Part shown: positions 1 through 6,750 of the stretch, in pieces
How positions within the stretch are numbered: position 1 is the first letter of the stretch
Layout of the letters: each line of letters opens with the position of its first letter
Origin: an uncultured Oscillospiraceae bacterium
GTDB taxonomy: Bacteria > Bacillota > Clostridia > Oscillospirales > Oscillospiraceae
Length of the DNA: 17,733 nt
Reading direction: 5' to 3'
Assembly: GCA_910587645.1 (NCBI GenBank)
Contig: CAJUNA010000036.1
Span: 1 to 17,733, forward strand
Translations under genes and position numbers: made by a program
Notes under the pieces: model-generated
Seen by the model: only the letters and a program-made list of their open reading frames with translations
What the model was told of the DNA's origin: nothing
Databases searched by the model: none

Positions 1-1
1 A

Positions 2-217
2 AAAACGTCTACCGTCTTTACCTCCAACAAGACTTTCTCCCAGTGGAACGAGGTCTTTGCCAACGTTACCATCGCCTCCGCCATCCTGGACCGTGTCCTG
101 CATCACTGCACCGTTATCAACATCAAGGGCGAGTCTTACCGGCTGAAAGAACGCAAAGAATTTATGCGCCAGAAACAGCAAATCGTGAACACTCTTTTTG
201 AGCAAGGAAACGCTTGA
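2..217 (+). CDS. istB: IstB-like ATPase, C-terminal fragment (IS21 helper)
   Basis: Frame 2 is open from the window edge to TGA at 215-217 and gives 71 residues. The segment around residues 28-48, ILDRVLHHCTVINIKGESYR, is the characteristic C-terminal block of IstB, the AAA+ ATPase that activates the IS21 transposase IstA. The Walker A and B motifs lie upstream, outside the window. The family normally runs to about 240-260 residues, so roughly the last quarter is visible. The gene ends about 75 bp before the element's right end, as usual for IS21 elements. Nothing visible suggests decay, but intactness cannot be judged from this part. Confidence 0.85.
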   Translation, partial: KTSTVFTSNKTFSQWNEVFANVTIASAILDRVLHHCTVINIKGESYRLKERKEFMRQKQQIVNTLFEQGNA

Positions 218-220
218 TTT

Positions 221-293
221 TGTCCCCCCCTTGCCGCCGAAAAACTACAAAATTTCTTCGGCGTTTTCTTACAATTTCATATCGGCGTTGACA
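221..293 (-). repeat. IS21 right terminal inverted repeat
   Basis: Reading the minus strand from 293 inward gives TGTCAACGCC, then TGTAAGAAAACGCCGAAG, then TGTAGTTTTTCGGCGG. It is a gapless partner (47/60) of the plus-strand end starting at 17581. The internal recurrence of TGT..CGCCG units resembles the multiple subterminal transposase-binding sites known in IS21 elements. Confidence 0.75.
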
Positions 294-317
294 CCCTATT
301 TGGGTACACACTTTTAA

Positions 318-500
318 CCCAGTTACGTTGGACGGTATAAAAATCCTTATGGAGCTGTGCCGGAAAAATGCCTGTTCGGTTCTGATGCACCGTTCGGGGA
401 GCCGCAGCTATGCAGGCAACTTATTGAGTTCTTCAGCCCCGCACACTCTGTCACAGAAATGGTCTTGGGCGGCAACATCAAAAGGTTGCTGCAAATTTAA
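318..500 (+). pseudogene. Amidohydrolase (TIM-barrel), C-terminal remnant
   Basis: The frame ending at TAA 498-500 encodes GAVPEKCLFGSDAPFGEP followed by LCRQLIEFFSPAHSVTEMVL and GGNIKRLLQI. The 'lFGSDaPfG...' block, with its metal-binding Asp, and the closing 'ilgGNikrLl' are typical of the end of amidohydrolase_2-type metal-dependent hydrolases. Only about 50-60 recognisable residues remain, and the frame is closed upstream by a stop at 315-317. The rest has probably been lost to the IS21 insertion or deletion immediately to the left. It is convergent with the MerR remnant and shares its stop region. The family call is by motif recognition. The substrate is unknown. Confidence 0.6.
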
Positions 501-733
501 GGCATGTCTGAACAGCGGCGTTCAATCTCCTGCTGGTAAAAGGCAATCTTTTCGTCCAGCTTGGCCTCATGTTCCTGCAACTGCCTGATCTGCTCATTCA
601 GAGGTTGGCGGTGCTGTATCAGCATTTCCATACGTTCTGAAAGGGTAACATCTCCCTTGGCCCGCAGCACCGCATATTTCTTGAGTTCTTTAATCGGCAT
701 CCCCGTTGCTTTCAGCCGTTTGATAAAGGCGAT
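497..733 (-). pseudogene. MerR-family regulator, C-terminal half only
   Basis: From about 733 to TAA at 497-499 the frame reads IAFIKRLKATGMPIKELKKY, then a basic/acidic coiled-coil tail (LSERMEMLIQHRQPLNEQIR and QLQEHEAKLDEKIAFYQQEI). This matches the second half of the MerR DNA-binding domain plus the dimerisation helix of MerR-type regulators. The N-terminal helix-turn-helix ('tikevAe.tGls..TLRYYe') is missing. Upstream the DNA switches to the beginning of a tnpV-like gene in another frame, so an 88-residue reading from ATG at 763 is probably artefactual. A non-functional remnant is most likely, although a leaderless dimerisation-domain peptide cannot be excluded. Confidence 0.7.
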
Positions 734-779
734 CTTGGCGGTAAGTTCCGCCCATTTGCTCAAATGTAGACTTCTCCAT
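690..779 (-). pseudogene. tnpV-like 5' fragment fused out of frame to MerR
   Basis: A ribosome site (TGGAGG, 8 nt upstream) precedes ATG at 779-777, and the frame encodes MEKSTFEQMGGTYRQ. That matches the conserved start of the small transposon-associated TnpV proteins common in gut Clostridia (about 110-130 aa). After about 15 codons the match ends. The sequence continues into MerR coding DNA in the wrong frame and stops at 692-690 after 29 codons. The junction lies near 731-737 around TACCGCCAAGATCGCC. The result is a chimera left by an illegitimate recombination or excision event. Confidence 0.55.
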
Positions 780-835
780 GAGATAGCCCTCCAGTATGTT
801 TAAATTCCCTGCAATTCAATCACATTCGGCTGGCT

Positions 836-880
836 ATAAAAATTGTGGGAGAGGTAACTTCCTTACGTTACCTCTCCCAC
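836..880 (-). terminator. Intrinsic terminator of gdhA
   Basis: A perfect 14-bp inverted repeat (845-858 with 867-880, 8-nt loop) lies about 50 bp beyond the gdhA stop. On the minus strand it is followed by CAATTTTTATAG. Stem strength plus the T-run make a standard rho-independent terminator. On the plus strand there is no T-run. Confidence 0.9.
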
Positions 881-928
881 GGGGTCTCCGCCTTTTGTTA
901 TCTCTGATAATATGCGCAAACTGAAATC

Positions 929-2281
929 TTAGAACGCGCCCTGCTCCATCATGGCTTCCGCGACCTTCTTGAAACCAGCAAGGTTTGCGCCAGCTACCAG
1001 GTTGTAGCCCAGGCCATACTCCTCAGCCGCTTCCATGGAAACCTTATGGATGTTCTTCATGATGCCCTTGAGCTGGTTGTCCACCTCTTCGGCGGTCCAG
1101 ACCAGGCGCTCACTGTTCTGGCTCATTTCCAGAGCGGATACGGCCACACCGCCGGCGTTGACGGCCTTAGAGGGAGCCACGATCATGTTCTTCTGCTCCA
1201 TCAGGTAATACAGCGCGTCATTGGTGGTGGGCATGTTGGCCACTTCAATATAGTACTTCACGCCGTTGGCCACGATCTGCTTGGCATGCTCCATATGTAC
1301 ATCGTTCTGCATAGCGGAAGGCATAATGACATCAGCCTTGACGCCCCAGGGCTTCTCACCGGGGTGGAACTCAACGCCAAACTTGTCGGCATAATCCTGC
1401 ACGCGGTTACGGCCGGAGTTGCGCATTTCCACCAGGTAGTCGACCTTCTCCATGGAGGAGGAAACACCATCGGGATCGTAGATGTAGCCATCGGGGCCGG
1501 AGAGGGTGACGACCTTGGCGCCCAGATGGTTGGCCTTCTTGCAGATACCCCAGGTCACGTTGCCGAAGCCAGCGCAGGCGATGGTCTTACCCTTGATATC
1601 CTCACCCTCGTGGTTGAGGACTTCCTGGAGGTAATACATCGCGCCGTAGCCAGTGGCCTCAGGACGGGTCAGGGAACCGCCGTAGCTGAAGCCCTTGCCG
1701 GTGAGGACGCCGTTCTCGAAGGTGCCCTTCAGGCGGCGGTACTGGCCATACAGGTAGCCGATCTCGCGGCCGCCTACGCCCATGTCGCCGGCGGGGACAT
1801 CAATGTCCGGCCCGATGTAGCGGTACAGGGCGGTCATAAAGCTCTGGCAGAAGCGCATGATCTCGGCATCGGACTTCCCGGCGGGGTCGAAGTCGGAGCC
1901 GCCCTTGCCGCCGCCGATGGGCAGGCCGGTCAGGCTGTTCTTAAAGATCTGCTCAAAGCCCAGGAACTTAATGATGCCGGGGTAGACATTCTTCTGGAAC
2001 CGCAGGCCGCCCTTGTAGGGGCCGATGGCGCCGTTGAACTGGCAGCGGTAGCCGATATTGGTATGATAATTGCCGTTGTCATCCATCCAGACCACGCGGA
2101 AGGTAAACATCCGCTCAGGCTCGACCATGCGGTTGAGCAGGTCCACTTTTTCATACTCAGGGTGTTTGTCCACCATGGGGGCGATAGAGGTCAGAACCTC
2201 CTCAACGGTTTGAACAAACTCCGGTTCATTGCCGTGCTTCTGCTTAACATTTTCAATCACGCTGGCGACATAGGCATTCAT
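929..2281 (-). CDS. gdhA: Glutamate dehydrogenase
   Basis: The gene encodes a cytoplasmic enzyme interconverting 2-oxoglutarate plus ammonium and L-glutamate with NAD(P)H. The 450 residues match the hexameric bacterial GDH length. GPYKGGLRF (87-95) and PIGGGKGGSDFDP (121-133, catalytic Lys about 126) are substrate-site signatures, and a GFGNV Rossmann motif sits mid-protein. The start is ATG 2281-2279, with GAGGAGG 9 nt upstream. A longer reading to 2380 would run through the promoter and has no ribosome site. It has its own sigma-A-like promoter and strong terminator, so it is monocistronic. It lies next to the arginine operon, whose precursor it supplies. NADP versus NAD preference cannot be decided from this reading, though family and length favour the biosynthetic NADP type. 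Confidence 0.97.
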   Translation of the reverse strand: MNAYVASVIENVKQKHGNEPEFVQTVEEVLTSIAPMVDKHPEYEKVDLLNRMVEPERMFTFRVVWMDDNGNYHTNIGYRCQFNGAIGPYKGGLRFQKNVYPGIIKFLGFEQIFKNSLTGLPIGGGKGGSDFDPAGKSDAEIMRFCQSFMTALYRYIGPDIDVPAGDMGVGGREIGYLYGQYRRLKGTFENGVLTGKGFSYGGSLTRPEATGYGAMYYLQEVLNHEGEDIKGKTIACAGFGNVTWGICKKANHLGAKVVTLSGPDGYIYDPDGVSSSMEKVDYLVEMRNSGRNRVQDYADKFGVEFHPGEKPWGVKADVIMPSAMQNDVHMEHAKQIVANGVKYYIEVANMPTTNDALYYLMEQKNMIVAPSKAVNAGGVAVSALEMSQNSERLVWTAEEVDNQLKGIMKNIHKVSMEAAEEYGLGYNLVAGANLAGFKKVAEAMMEQGAF

Positions 2282-2351
2282 AATAGTTGTAATCCTCCTC
2301 AAATTTGCAGAGCGGGCAGGATAACGGCCCGCCCAAACTCCATCTGCTGAC

Positions 2352-2380
2352 ATACTAACACGTTTACAAGGAAAAGACAA
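2352..2380 (-). promoter_or_regulatory. gdhA sigma-A-type promoter
   Basis: On the minus strand TTGTCT (2380-2375) is separated by 17 bp from TAGTAT (2357-2352). The predicted transcript start is near 2345, giving a leader of about 65 nt that contains a small GC stem (GCGGGC with GCCCGC, around 2311-2332) before the ribosome site at 2291-2300. Confidence 0.7.
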
Positions 2381-2429
2381 CCAAAATTTTTGTGAAGCCC
2401 CTGCGCAAAATGTGGAAAGTTAGGCTGGT

Positions 2430-2467
2430 TTTTTGTGCAAAACAGCAATGCCCACCTGCTGAGGGCA
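2430..2467 (-). terminator. Weak candidate terminator of the arg operon
   Basis: After the last operon gene a 5-bp stem (2463-2467 with 2449-2453, 9-nt loop) is followed on the minus strand by TTGCTGTTTTGCAC. The stem is short and the T-tract interrupted. It is the only terminator-like structure between the operon end and the gdhA promoter. Confidence 0.3.
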
Positions 2468-2475
2468 GATATCGC

Positions 2476-3120
2476 TTACTGGAGGGCATCCAGTTCCGTT
2501 TGGAATACATCCCATCTGTCCCCCCTTGGCGGTGCGGTAAACGTCAAAAGACTGCCTTTCTGCGGGTGATAGAACCCCAGGGCACAGCTCCAGAGCATCA
2601 GCGCGCCCTCCCCGCCCCCGTACTTCCGGTCCCCCAGCAGAGGTGTGCCGCGGCTGGCAAACTGTACGCGGATCTGATGTGTCCGCCCGGTATGCAGCCG
2701 TACAGAGACTAAGGCCTGTCCGTCTTGGACGGACAGCGTCTGGTATTCCAAGCTAGCTTCTTTTACACCGCCCCGCATCCGACCCACAACAAAGCTCTTG
2801 TTACGTGCCTTGTCATGGAGCAGCAGATCCCGGTAAATACCCTCGCTGTCCTCCGGCGCGCCCTGGGTCACGCACAGATACCGTTTCTGGAACCTCCCCT
2901 GGGCAATCTCCTGGGACAGTGCTCCGGCGGCGCGGCTGGTTTTTGCGTAAACCATCACGCCCCCGGCTTCCCGGTCCAGACGGTGGACAGGAAAAATCCC
3001 GCACCCAAGCTGTTCCCGCAGCATACTGGGCAAGCTCCCGCCTGGCCCGTCCTGGCTGAGCGTGCCAGGCGGTTTCAAACAGACAGCCAGGCATTCATCC
3101 TGGAAAAGAATCGGGATCAT
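2476..3120 (-). CDS. RluA-family pseudouridine synthase, short form without S4
   Basis: The protein is a 214-aa pseudouridine synthase that would isomerise a uridine in rRNA or tRNA. HRLDREAGG at residues 46-54 carries the catalytic Asp49, and HTGRTHQIRVQF is the conserved RluA C-terminal block. It lacks the N-terminal S4 RNA-binding domain, so it belongs with the short RluA/TruC-like members. The RNA target is not predictable. The start ATG (3120-3118) overlaps the argD stop as ATGA, which implies translational coupling. It is the last gene of the arginine operon although its function is unrelated to arginine. A longer reading from 3222 lies wholly inside argD and is unlikely. A second, larger RluA paralogue lies at 14525-15496. 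Confidence 0.9.
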   Translation of the reverse strand: MIPILFQDECLAVCLKPPGTLSQDGPGGSLPSMLREQLGCGIFPVHRLDREAGGVMVYAKTSRAAGALSQEIAQGRFQKRYLCVTQGAPEDSEGIYRDLLLHDKARNKSFVVGRMRGGVKEASLEYQTLSVQDGQALVSVRLHTGRTHQIRVQFASRGTPLLGDRKYGGGEGALMLWSCALGFYHPQKGSLLTFTAPPRGDRWDVFQTELDALQ

Positions 3121-4295
3121 CGCATAACCTTTGCCATGATGGCAAGCCCCTTGTCGATCTCCTCTCTGGAAATCACCAGCGGCGGCAGCAGGCGCAGGGT
3201 GTCTTTCCCCGCTGTCAGGCACAGCAATCCGGCTTCCATCAGCTTATCCTTCAATTCCTTATGGGTCATGCCCTGCACGCCCACGCCAATCATCAGGCCC
3301 ATGCCCCGGATCCCTGAGACATACGGGCTGTTCAGTTTGGCAATACTATCCCGGAGATACTGTCCTTTTTCTGCCACCTGCGATAAAAAGGCCGGGGTCA
3401 GCCGGTCCATGATTACGTTAGCGGCGGCGGCGGACATGGGATTTCCGCCGAAGGTGCTCCCATGGTCTCCAGTCCGCAGCACGTTCCGGCACTTTTCGTT
3501 GACCATAAAGCCTCCGAAGGGCAGCCCGCCAGCGATCCCTTTGGCAAAGGTCACTACATCCGGCGAAATCCCGAACTGTTGGAAAGCAAACATCGTCCCA
3601 GTCCGCCCCATGCCGGTCTGAACCTCGTCAATGAGCAGGAGCCAGTCCTTTTCTCCGCAGAGTTTAGCCACTTCCCGCACGTAGTCCGCGTCAAGAGGGT
3701 TCACGCCGCCCTCACCCTGGATCAGTTCCATCATTACGCCGCAGACATCGTCCCCAGCCTGTTCCCGCAGGCTGTCCATGTTATTTGCTTCCGCATAACG
3801 GAAGCCCTCGGTAAACGGGAAGAAGAAGTCATGGAAGTGATCCTGCCCGGTGGCCTTCAAGGTGGTGATCGTCCTGCCGTGAAAAGAGTTTCTTAATGTA
3901 ATGATAGCGGCCCTGCCCTGGCCGTATTTTTCAAAGGAATATTTCCGGGCCAGTTTGATCATACCCTCGTTTGCTTCCGCGCCGGAGTTCCCGAAGAAGG
4001 CTGCCGCCATATTGGCTGCCGGAACCAATTTAGAAGCCAGCTTCGCATACGGCTCGGTATAGAACAGGTTGGAGATGTGTCCCAGCTTCATCGCTTGGTC
4101 ATAGATTGCCTTTGCCCACTCCCCATCCGCGTAGCCCAAAGAGCAGACGCCAATACCGGAGGTAAAGTCAATATATTCCTTACCCTGTGGATCCCACAGG
4201 GTTGCTCCTTTTCCGTGATCAATCGCCACCTGGTTTCTTCCATAGGTTTGCAGGACGTATTTTTCATCCAGAGCCTTCATAGCGGAAAAATCCAT
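3117..4295 (-). CDS. argD: Acetylornithine aminotransferase
   Basis: This PLP enzyme transfers an amino group from glutamate to N-acetylglutamate semialdehyde, giving N-acetylornithine. It has 392 aa, normal for ArgD. Class-III aminotransferase features are FGNSGAEANE (101-110), NSFHGRT (136-142), IDEVQTG with the PLP-contacting Asp (222-228) and the Schiff-base lysine in TFAKGIAGG (Lys about 252), then HGSTFGGNP. The start is ATG at 4295-4293, preceded by AAGGAG with 8-nt spacing. A TTG two codons upstream is too close to that site. It is separated from argB by about 135 bp with two hairpins, and its stop overlaps the start of the RluA gene. Succinyldiaminopimelate transaminase activity is a common side activity in the family. 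Confidence 0.96.
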   Translation of the reverse strand: MDFSAMKALDEKYVLQTYGRNQVAIDHGKGATLWDPQGKEYIDFTSGIGVCSLGYADGEWAKAIYDQAMKLGHISNLFYTEPYAKLASKLVPAANMAAAFFGNSGAEANEGMIKLARKYSFEKYGQGRAAIITLRNSFHGRTITTLKATGQDHFHDFFFPFTEGFRYAEANNMDSLREQAGDDVCGVMMELIQGEGGVNPLDADYVREVAKLCGEKDWLLLIDEVQTGMGRTGTMFAFQQFGISPDVVTFAKGIAGGLPFGGFMVNEKCRNVLRTGDHGSTFGGNPMSAAAANVIMDRLTPAFLSQVAEKGQYLRDSIAKLNSPYVSGIRGMGLMIGVGVQGMTHKELKDKLMEAGLLCLTAGKDTLRLLPPLVISREEIDKGLAIMAKVMR

Positions 4296-4312
4296 TTTCA
4301 AAACTCCTTTTC

Positions 4313-4336
4313 TACCGCCGCTGCGCGGCGGCGGTA
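4313..4336 (-). other. GC hairpin just upstream of the argD ribosome site
   Basis: Nine-bp arms 4313-4321 and 4328-4336 enclose a 6-nt loop. On the minus-strand transcript the hairpin ends a few bases before the AAGGAG of argD and has no following U-tract. It is more likely a 5' processing or stabilising structure than a terminator. Confidence 0.35.
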
Positions 4337-4390
4337 TGCTCTATTCTTTATTTTATTTCGTCCCTTGCCGGGGATAAGGCCAAGGAAAGA

Positions 4391-4420
4391 AAATTGATCC
4401 CCCGCGCCTGCGGGGCGCGG
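4391..4420 (-). terminator. Weak intra-operon hairpin after argB
   Basis: CCGCGCC (4402-4408) pairs with GGCGCGG (4414-4420). The minus-strand continuation is GGGATCAATTTTCTTTCC. The stem is short and the T-rich tract begins late, so partial termination or mRNA processing between argB and argD is possible. Complete termination would require a separate argD promoter, which I cannot identify with confidence. Confidence 0.35.
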
Positions 4421-4430
4421 AGATGGCTGC

Positions 4431-5294
4431 TTACCAAATCATCGTCCCGATCCCCGCATGGGATAAGACCTCAATTAAAATAGAGTGGGGAATCCTTCCA
4501 TCCAGGATATGCGTCCTCCGGACACCATTCTCAACAGCATCCACACAGCATGCCACCTTGGGGATCATCCCGCCGGAGATAACCCCTTCCCCAATCAGGG
4601 AGGAAATCTCCGAAAGCCGTACCTGGGAAATTAAAGTAGATTCATCTGTCTTATCCCGCAAAAGGCCGCGGACATCAGTGAGCAGGATCAGTTTCTCCGC
4701 CCCAACAGCAATGGCGATCTTTGCCGCCGCCGTATCGGCGTTGACATTGTAGCTGGTTTCCTCGTCCATTCCCTGGGCCACCGTGGAGATGACAGGAATA
4801 AAATCATTGTGGATAGCGTCCAGAATTACCTTGGGATTTACCTTGGTGATATCCCCCACCAATCCGTAATCCACGCCGCCGTCCCGCCGTTGGACAGCTT
4901 GGACCATCCCGCCATCCAGGCCGCACAGCCCCACCGCCTGCCCTCCGGCGCGGTTCAAGGTGGAAACCAGATTTTTATTTACCTTGCCGCACAGCACCAT
5001 TTGCACAATATCCATGGTCTCCCCATCGGTATAGCGCAGGCCATTGATAAATTTCGTCTCTTTCCCGGTTTTTTTCAGCAGCTCATTGATTTCCGGCCCG
5101 CCGCCGTGGACCACTACCACATGGATCCCCACCAGCCGCAGCAAAATGATGTCGTTGATTACGTCCCGCCGCAGCTCTTCAGAGATCATGGCGTTCCCGC
5201 CGTATTTTATCACGACCGTTTTTCCGTAATAGCGTTGTATATAAGGCAGCGCCTCCACCAGTACCTGCGCCCGGCCGCTGTGATTCAGGTTCAT
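4431..5294 (-). CDS. argB: N-acetylglutamate kinase
   Basis: The enzyme phosphorylates N-acetylglutamate with ATP, the second step of the acetylated ornithine pathway. The 287 residues fit the amino-acid-kinase fold: KYGGNAM (30-36), VVHGGGPEIN (61-70), GLDGG (about 124) and the NVNADTAAAKIA block. The N-terminal helix ahead of the fold (RAQVLVEALPYIQRYYGKT) is the feature that, in the known family, distinguishes hexameric arginine-inhibited kinases from the dimeric E. coli type. Feedback inhibition by arginine is therefore inferred. The ATG at 5294-5292 follows AGGAG by 6 nt. It lies 53 bp downstream of argJ and upstream of argD. Confidence 0.96.
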   Translation of the reverse strand: MNLNHSGRAQVLVEALPYIQRYYGKTVVIKYGGNAMISEELRRDVINDIILLRLVGIHVVVVHGGGPEINELLKKTGKETKFINGLRYTDGETMDIVQMVLCGKVNKNLVSTLNRAGGQAVGLCGLDGGMVQAVQRRDGGVDYGLVGDITKVNPKVILDAIHNDFIPVISTVAQGMDEETSYNVNADTAAAKIAIAVGAEKLILLTDVRGLLRDKTDESTLISQVRLSEISSLIGEGVISGGMIPKVACCVDAVENGVRRTHILDGRIPHSILIEVLSHAGIGTMIW

Positions 5295-5347
5295 AACTTT
5301 CTCCTAAACTGGTAAAATTCCTGCTTTGTTTTCCGCGAGGTTTTCTT

Positions 5348-6574
5348 TTAAGTCCGGTAATCCCCGTTGATTTTGATATAATCATAGGTGATGTCGCAGC
5401 CCCAGCAGGTACAGGATTCCTCTCCCTCCTGGATAGTGATGTCGATGTCCACCTCATCCTCAGAAAGAATCTTTTTTGCCAGCTCCTCATCGAAAGCCAG
5501 CCCCCGGCCATTTTGGCAGACCAGGATATCCCCCGCGTCAGAGGCGAAGGAGACGTCCACCTTCCCCGGGTCAAAGGATTCGCCGGAATAGCCCATAGCG
5601 CACAGTACCCGTCCCCAGTTGGCATCGCAGCCGAAAATAGCCGCCTTGGTGAGGGTGGAGGAAATAACGGATTTGGAGATGGTCTCCGCCTGTTCCTCGC
5701 TGGCGGCGCCCCGGACGGTGCAGGTGATCAAATGCTTGGCGCCCTCGCCGTCCTTCGCCATCATTCGGGCGAGGGAGTAGCAGACCTCATGCAGCTTCAT
5801 GACGAAGTCTACATACCGCTCGTCCATTTCCCGGATTTCCGGGTTCCCCGCCAGCCCGTTGGCCAGGATGCAGCAGGTATCGTTGGTGGAAGTGTCTCCA
5901 TCCACACTGATGCGGTTGAAGGTCATCCGGACCACCTCTCCCAGCGCCATTTCCAGCATTTCTTTGGAAATGGCGCAGTCGGTGGTCAGGAAGCAGAGCA
6001 TGGTGCCCATGTTAGGGTGGATCATGCCGCTGCCCTTGGCGATGCCGCCGATACGGACAGGCTTCCCTCCGATAAGCACCTCGGCGGCAAACTCTTTTTT
6101 CACGGTGTCGGTGGTCATGATGGCGTGGGCGGCGGCATCGCTGGCCGCGCCGCTGGACGCCAGCAGGCTATACAGTTCCGGCACGCCGTTCTCGATAGCT
6201 TCCACTTTCAGCGTTTGGCCGATTACGCCGGTGGACGCCACCAGCACTTCCTCGGGAGCACAGCCGATAGCCTTCGCCGCCGCCGCGCACATACGCACAG
6301 CATTCTCCTCCCCGTTGGGGGCGCAGGCATTGGCATTCCCGCTGTTAGCGATAATGGCTCGGATACCGCCCTTTTCCAGGTGTGCTTTTGTTACCAGTAC
6401 CGGTGCGGCTTTCACGACATTTTTTGTAAACACCGCCGCCGCTGTGCAGGGCGCGTCGGAGACGATCAGCGCCACATCCTTCTTGTTTACATTATGGGTC
6501 TTGACCCCTACATGCAGTCCCGCCGCCCGGAAGCCCTGCGCGGCGCACACGCCGCCGGAGATAGTAGTGTACAT
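5348..6574 (-). CDS. argJ: Glutamate N-acetyltransferase / ornithine acetyltransferase
   Basis: ArgJ moves the acetyl group from N-acetylornithine back to glutamate, closing the acetyl cycle. Bifunctional members also make N-acetylglutamate from acetyl-CoA. The 408 residues match the self-cleaving Ntn-type precursor. The processing site is in KGSGMIHPNMGTML (180-193), with Thr191 as the expected nucleophile. The residue before it is Gly where many family members have Ala. The ATG at 6574-6572 has GGAG 8 nt upstream. No argA or argE is present in the window, consistent with the cyclic pathway. Whether this copy is mono- or bifunctional cannot be told from sequence reading alone. A 176-bp gap with a palindromic repeat separates it from argC. 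Confidence 0.95.
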   Translation of the reverse strand: MYTTISGGVCAAQGFRAAGLHVGVKTHNVNKKDVALIVSDAPCTAAAVFTKNVVKAAPVLVTKAHLEKGGIRAIIANSGNANACAPNGEENAVRMCAAAAKAIGCAPEEVLVASTGVIGQTLKVEAIENGVPELYSLLASSGAASDAAAHAIMTTDTVKKEFAAEVLIGGKPVRIGGIAKGSGMIHPNMGTMLCFLTTDCAISKEMLEMALGEVVRMTFNRISVDGDTSTNDTCCILANGLAGNPEIREMDERYVDFVMKLHEVCYSLARMMAKDGEGAKHLITCTVRGAASEEQAETISKSVISSTLTKAAIFGCDANWGRVLCAMGYSGESFDPGKVDVSFASDAGDILVCQNGRGLAFDEELAKKILSEDEVDIDITIQEGEESCTCWGCDITYDYIKINGDYRT

Positions 6575-6603
6575 GATAATTCTCCTGTTACGTTTGGTTT
6601 ACA

Positions 6604-6633
6604 TACTTTTTCTTTGCTCATAAAGAAAAAGTA
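6604..6633. repeat. Perfect palindrome in the argC-argJ gap
   Basis: TACTTTTTCTTT (6604-6615) and AAAGAAAAAGTA (6622-6633) form a perfect 12-bp dyad with a 6-nt loop, continued by CCAAAAAGAAAC. On the minus-strand mRNA it follows argC. AT-rich dyads of this type occur as dispersed intergenic repeats in related clostridial genomes (recollection, not searched). The remaining 110 bp of the gap (6640-6750) contain no gene I can support. Confidence 0.75.
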
Positions 6634-6750
6634 CCAAAAAGAAACACTTTTTATCCGCCCGATGGGTTGGCGCCCTTGTGTGGCTGCTTCTGGTAAGGCG
6701 CTTTTGGGGCGGAGGGCCTGTTTAAAGAGGTGGATTTGCTGGCCTGGCGG

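Larger units (their letters stand above)
1..293 (+). mobile_element. IS21-family element, right end (partial)
   Basis: The window opens inside an insertion sequence. It contains the 3' end of istB (stop at 215-217) followed by a non-coding terminal region ending in TGACA at 289-293. Read inward on the minus strand, that end starts TGTCAACGCC and matches the plus-strand sequence at 17581-17640 without gaps at 47 of 60 positions. This is what is expected of the two ends of one IS21-type element family. Transposition genes lie to the left, outside the window. The exact outer boundary (293) is inferred from where the similarity to the other end stops. Confidence 0.8.

Noticed and set aside
328..588. 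86-residue plus-strand frame near the left edge
   Set aside because: It crosses the amidohydrolase remnant in the wrong frame and overlaps the MerR remnant. It has no recognisable content.
1046..2350. Long open frame on the plus strand opposite gdhA
   Set aside because: It is a GC-driven mirror of gdhA with low-complexity His/Gly/Val/Ala composition, no ribosome site and no family resemblance.
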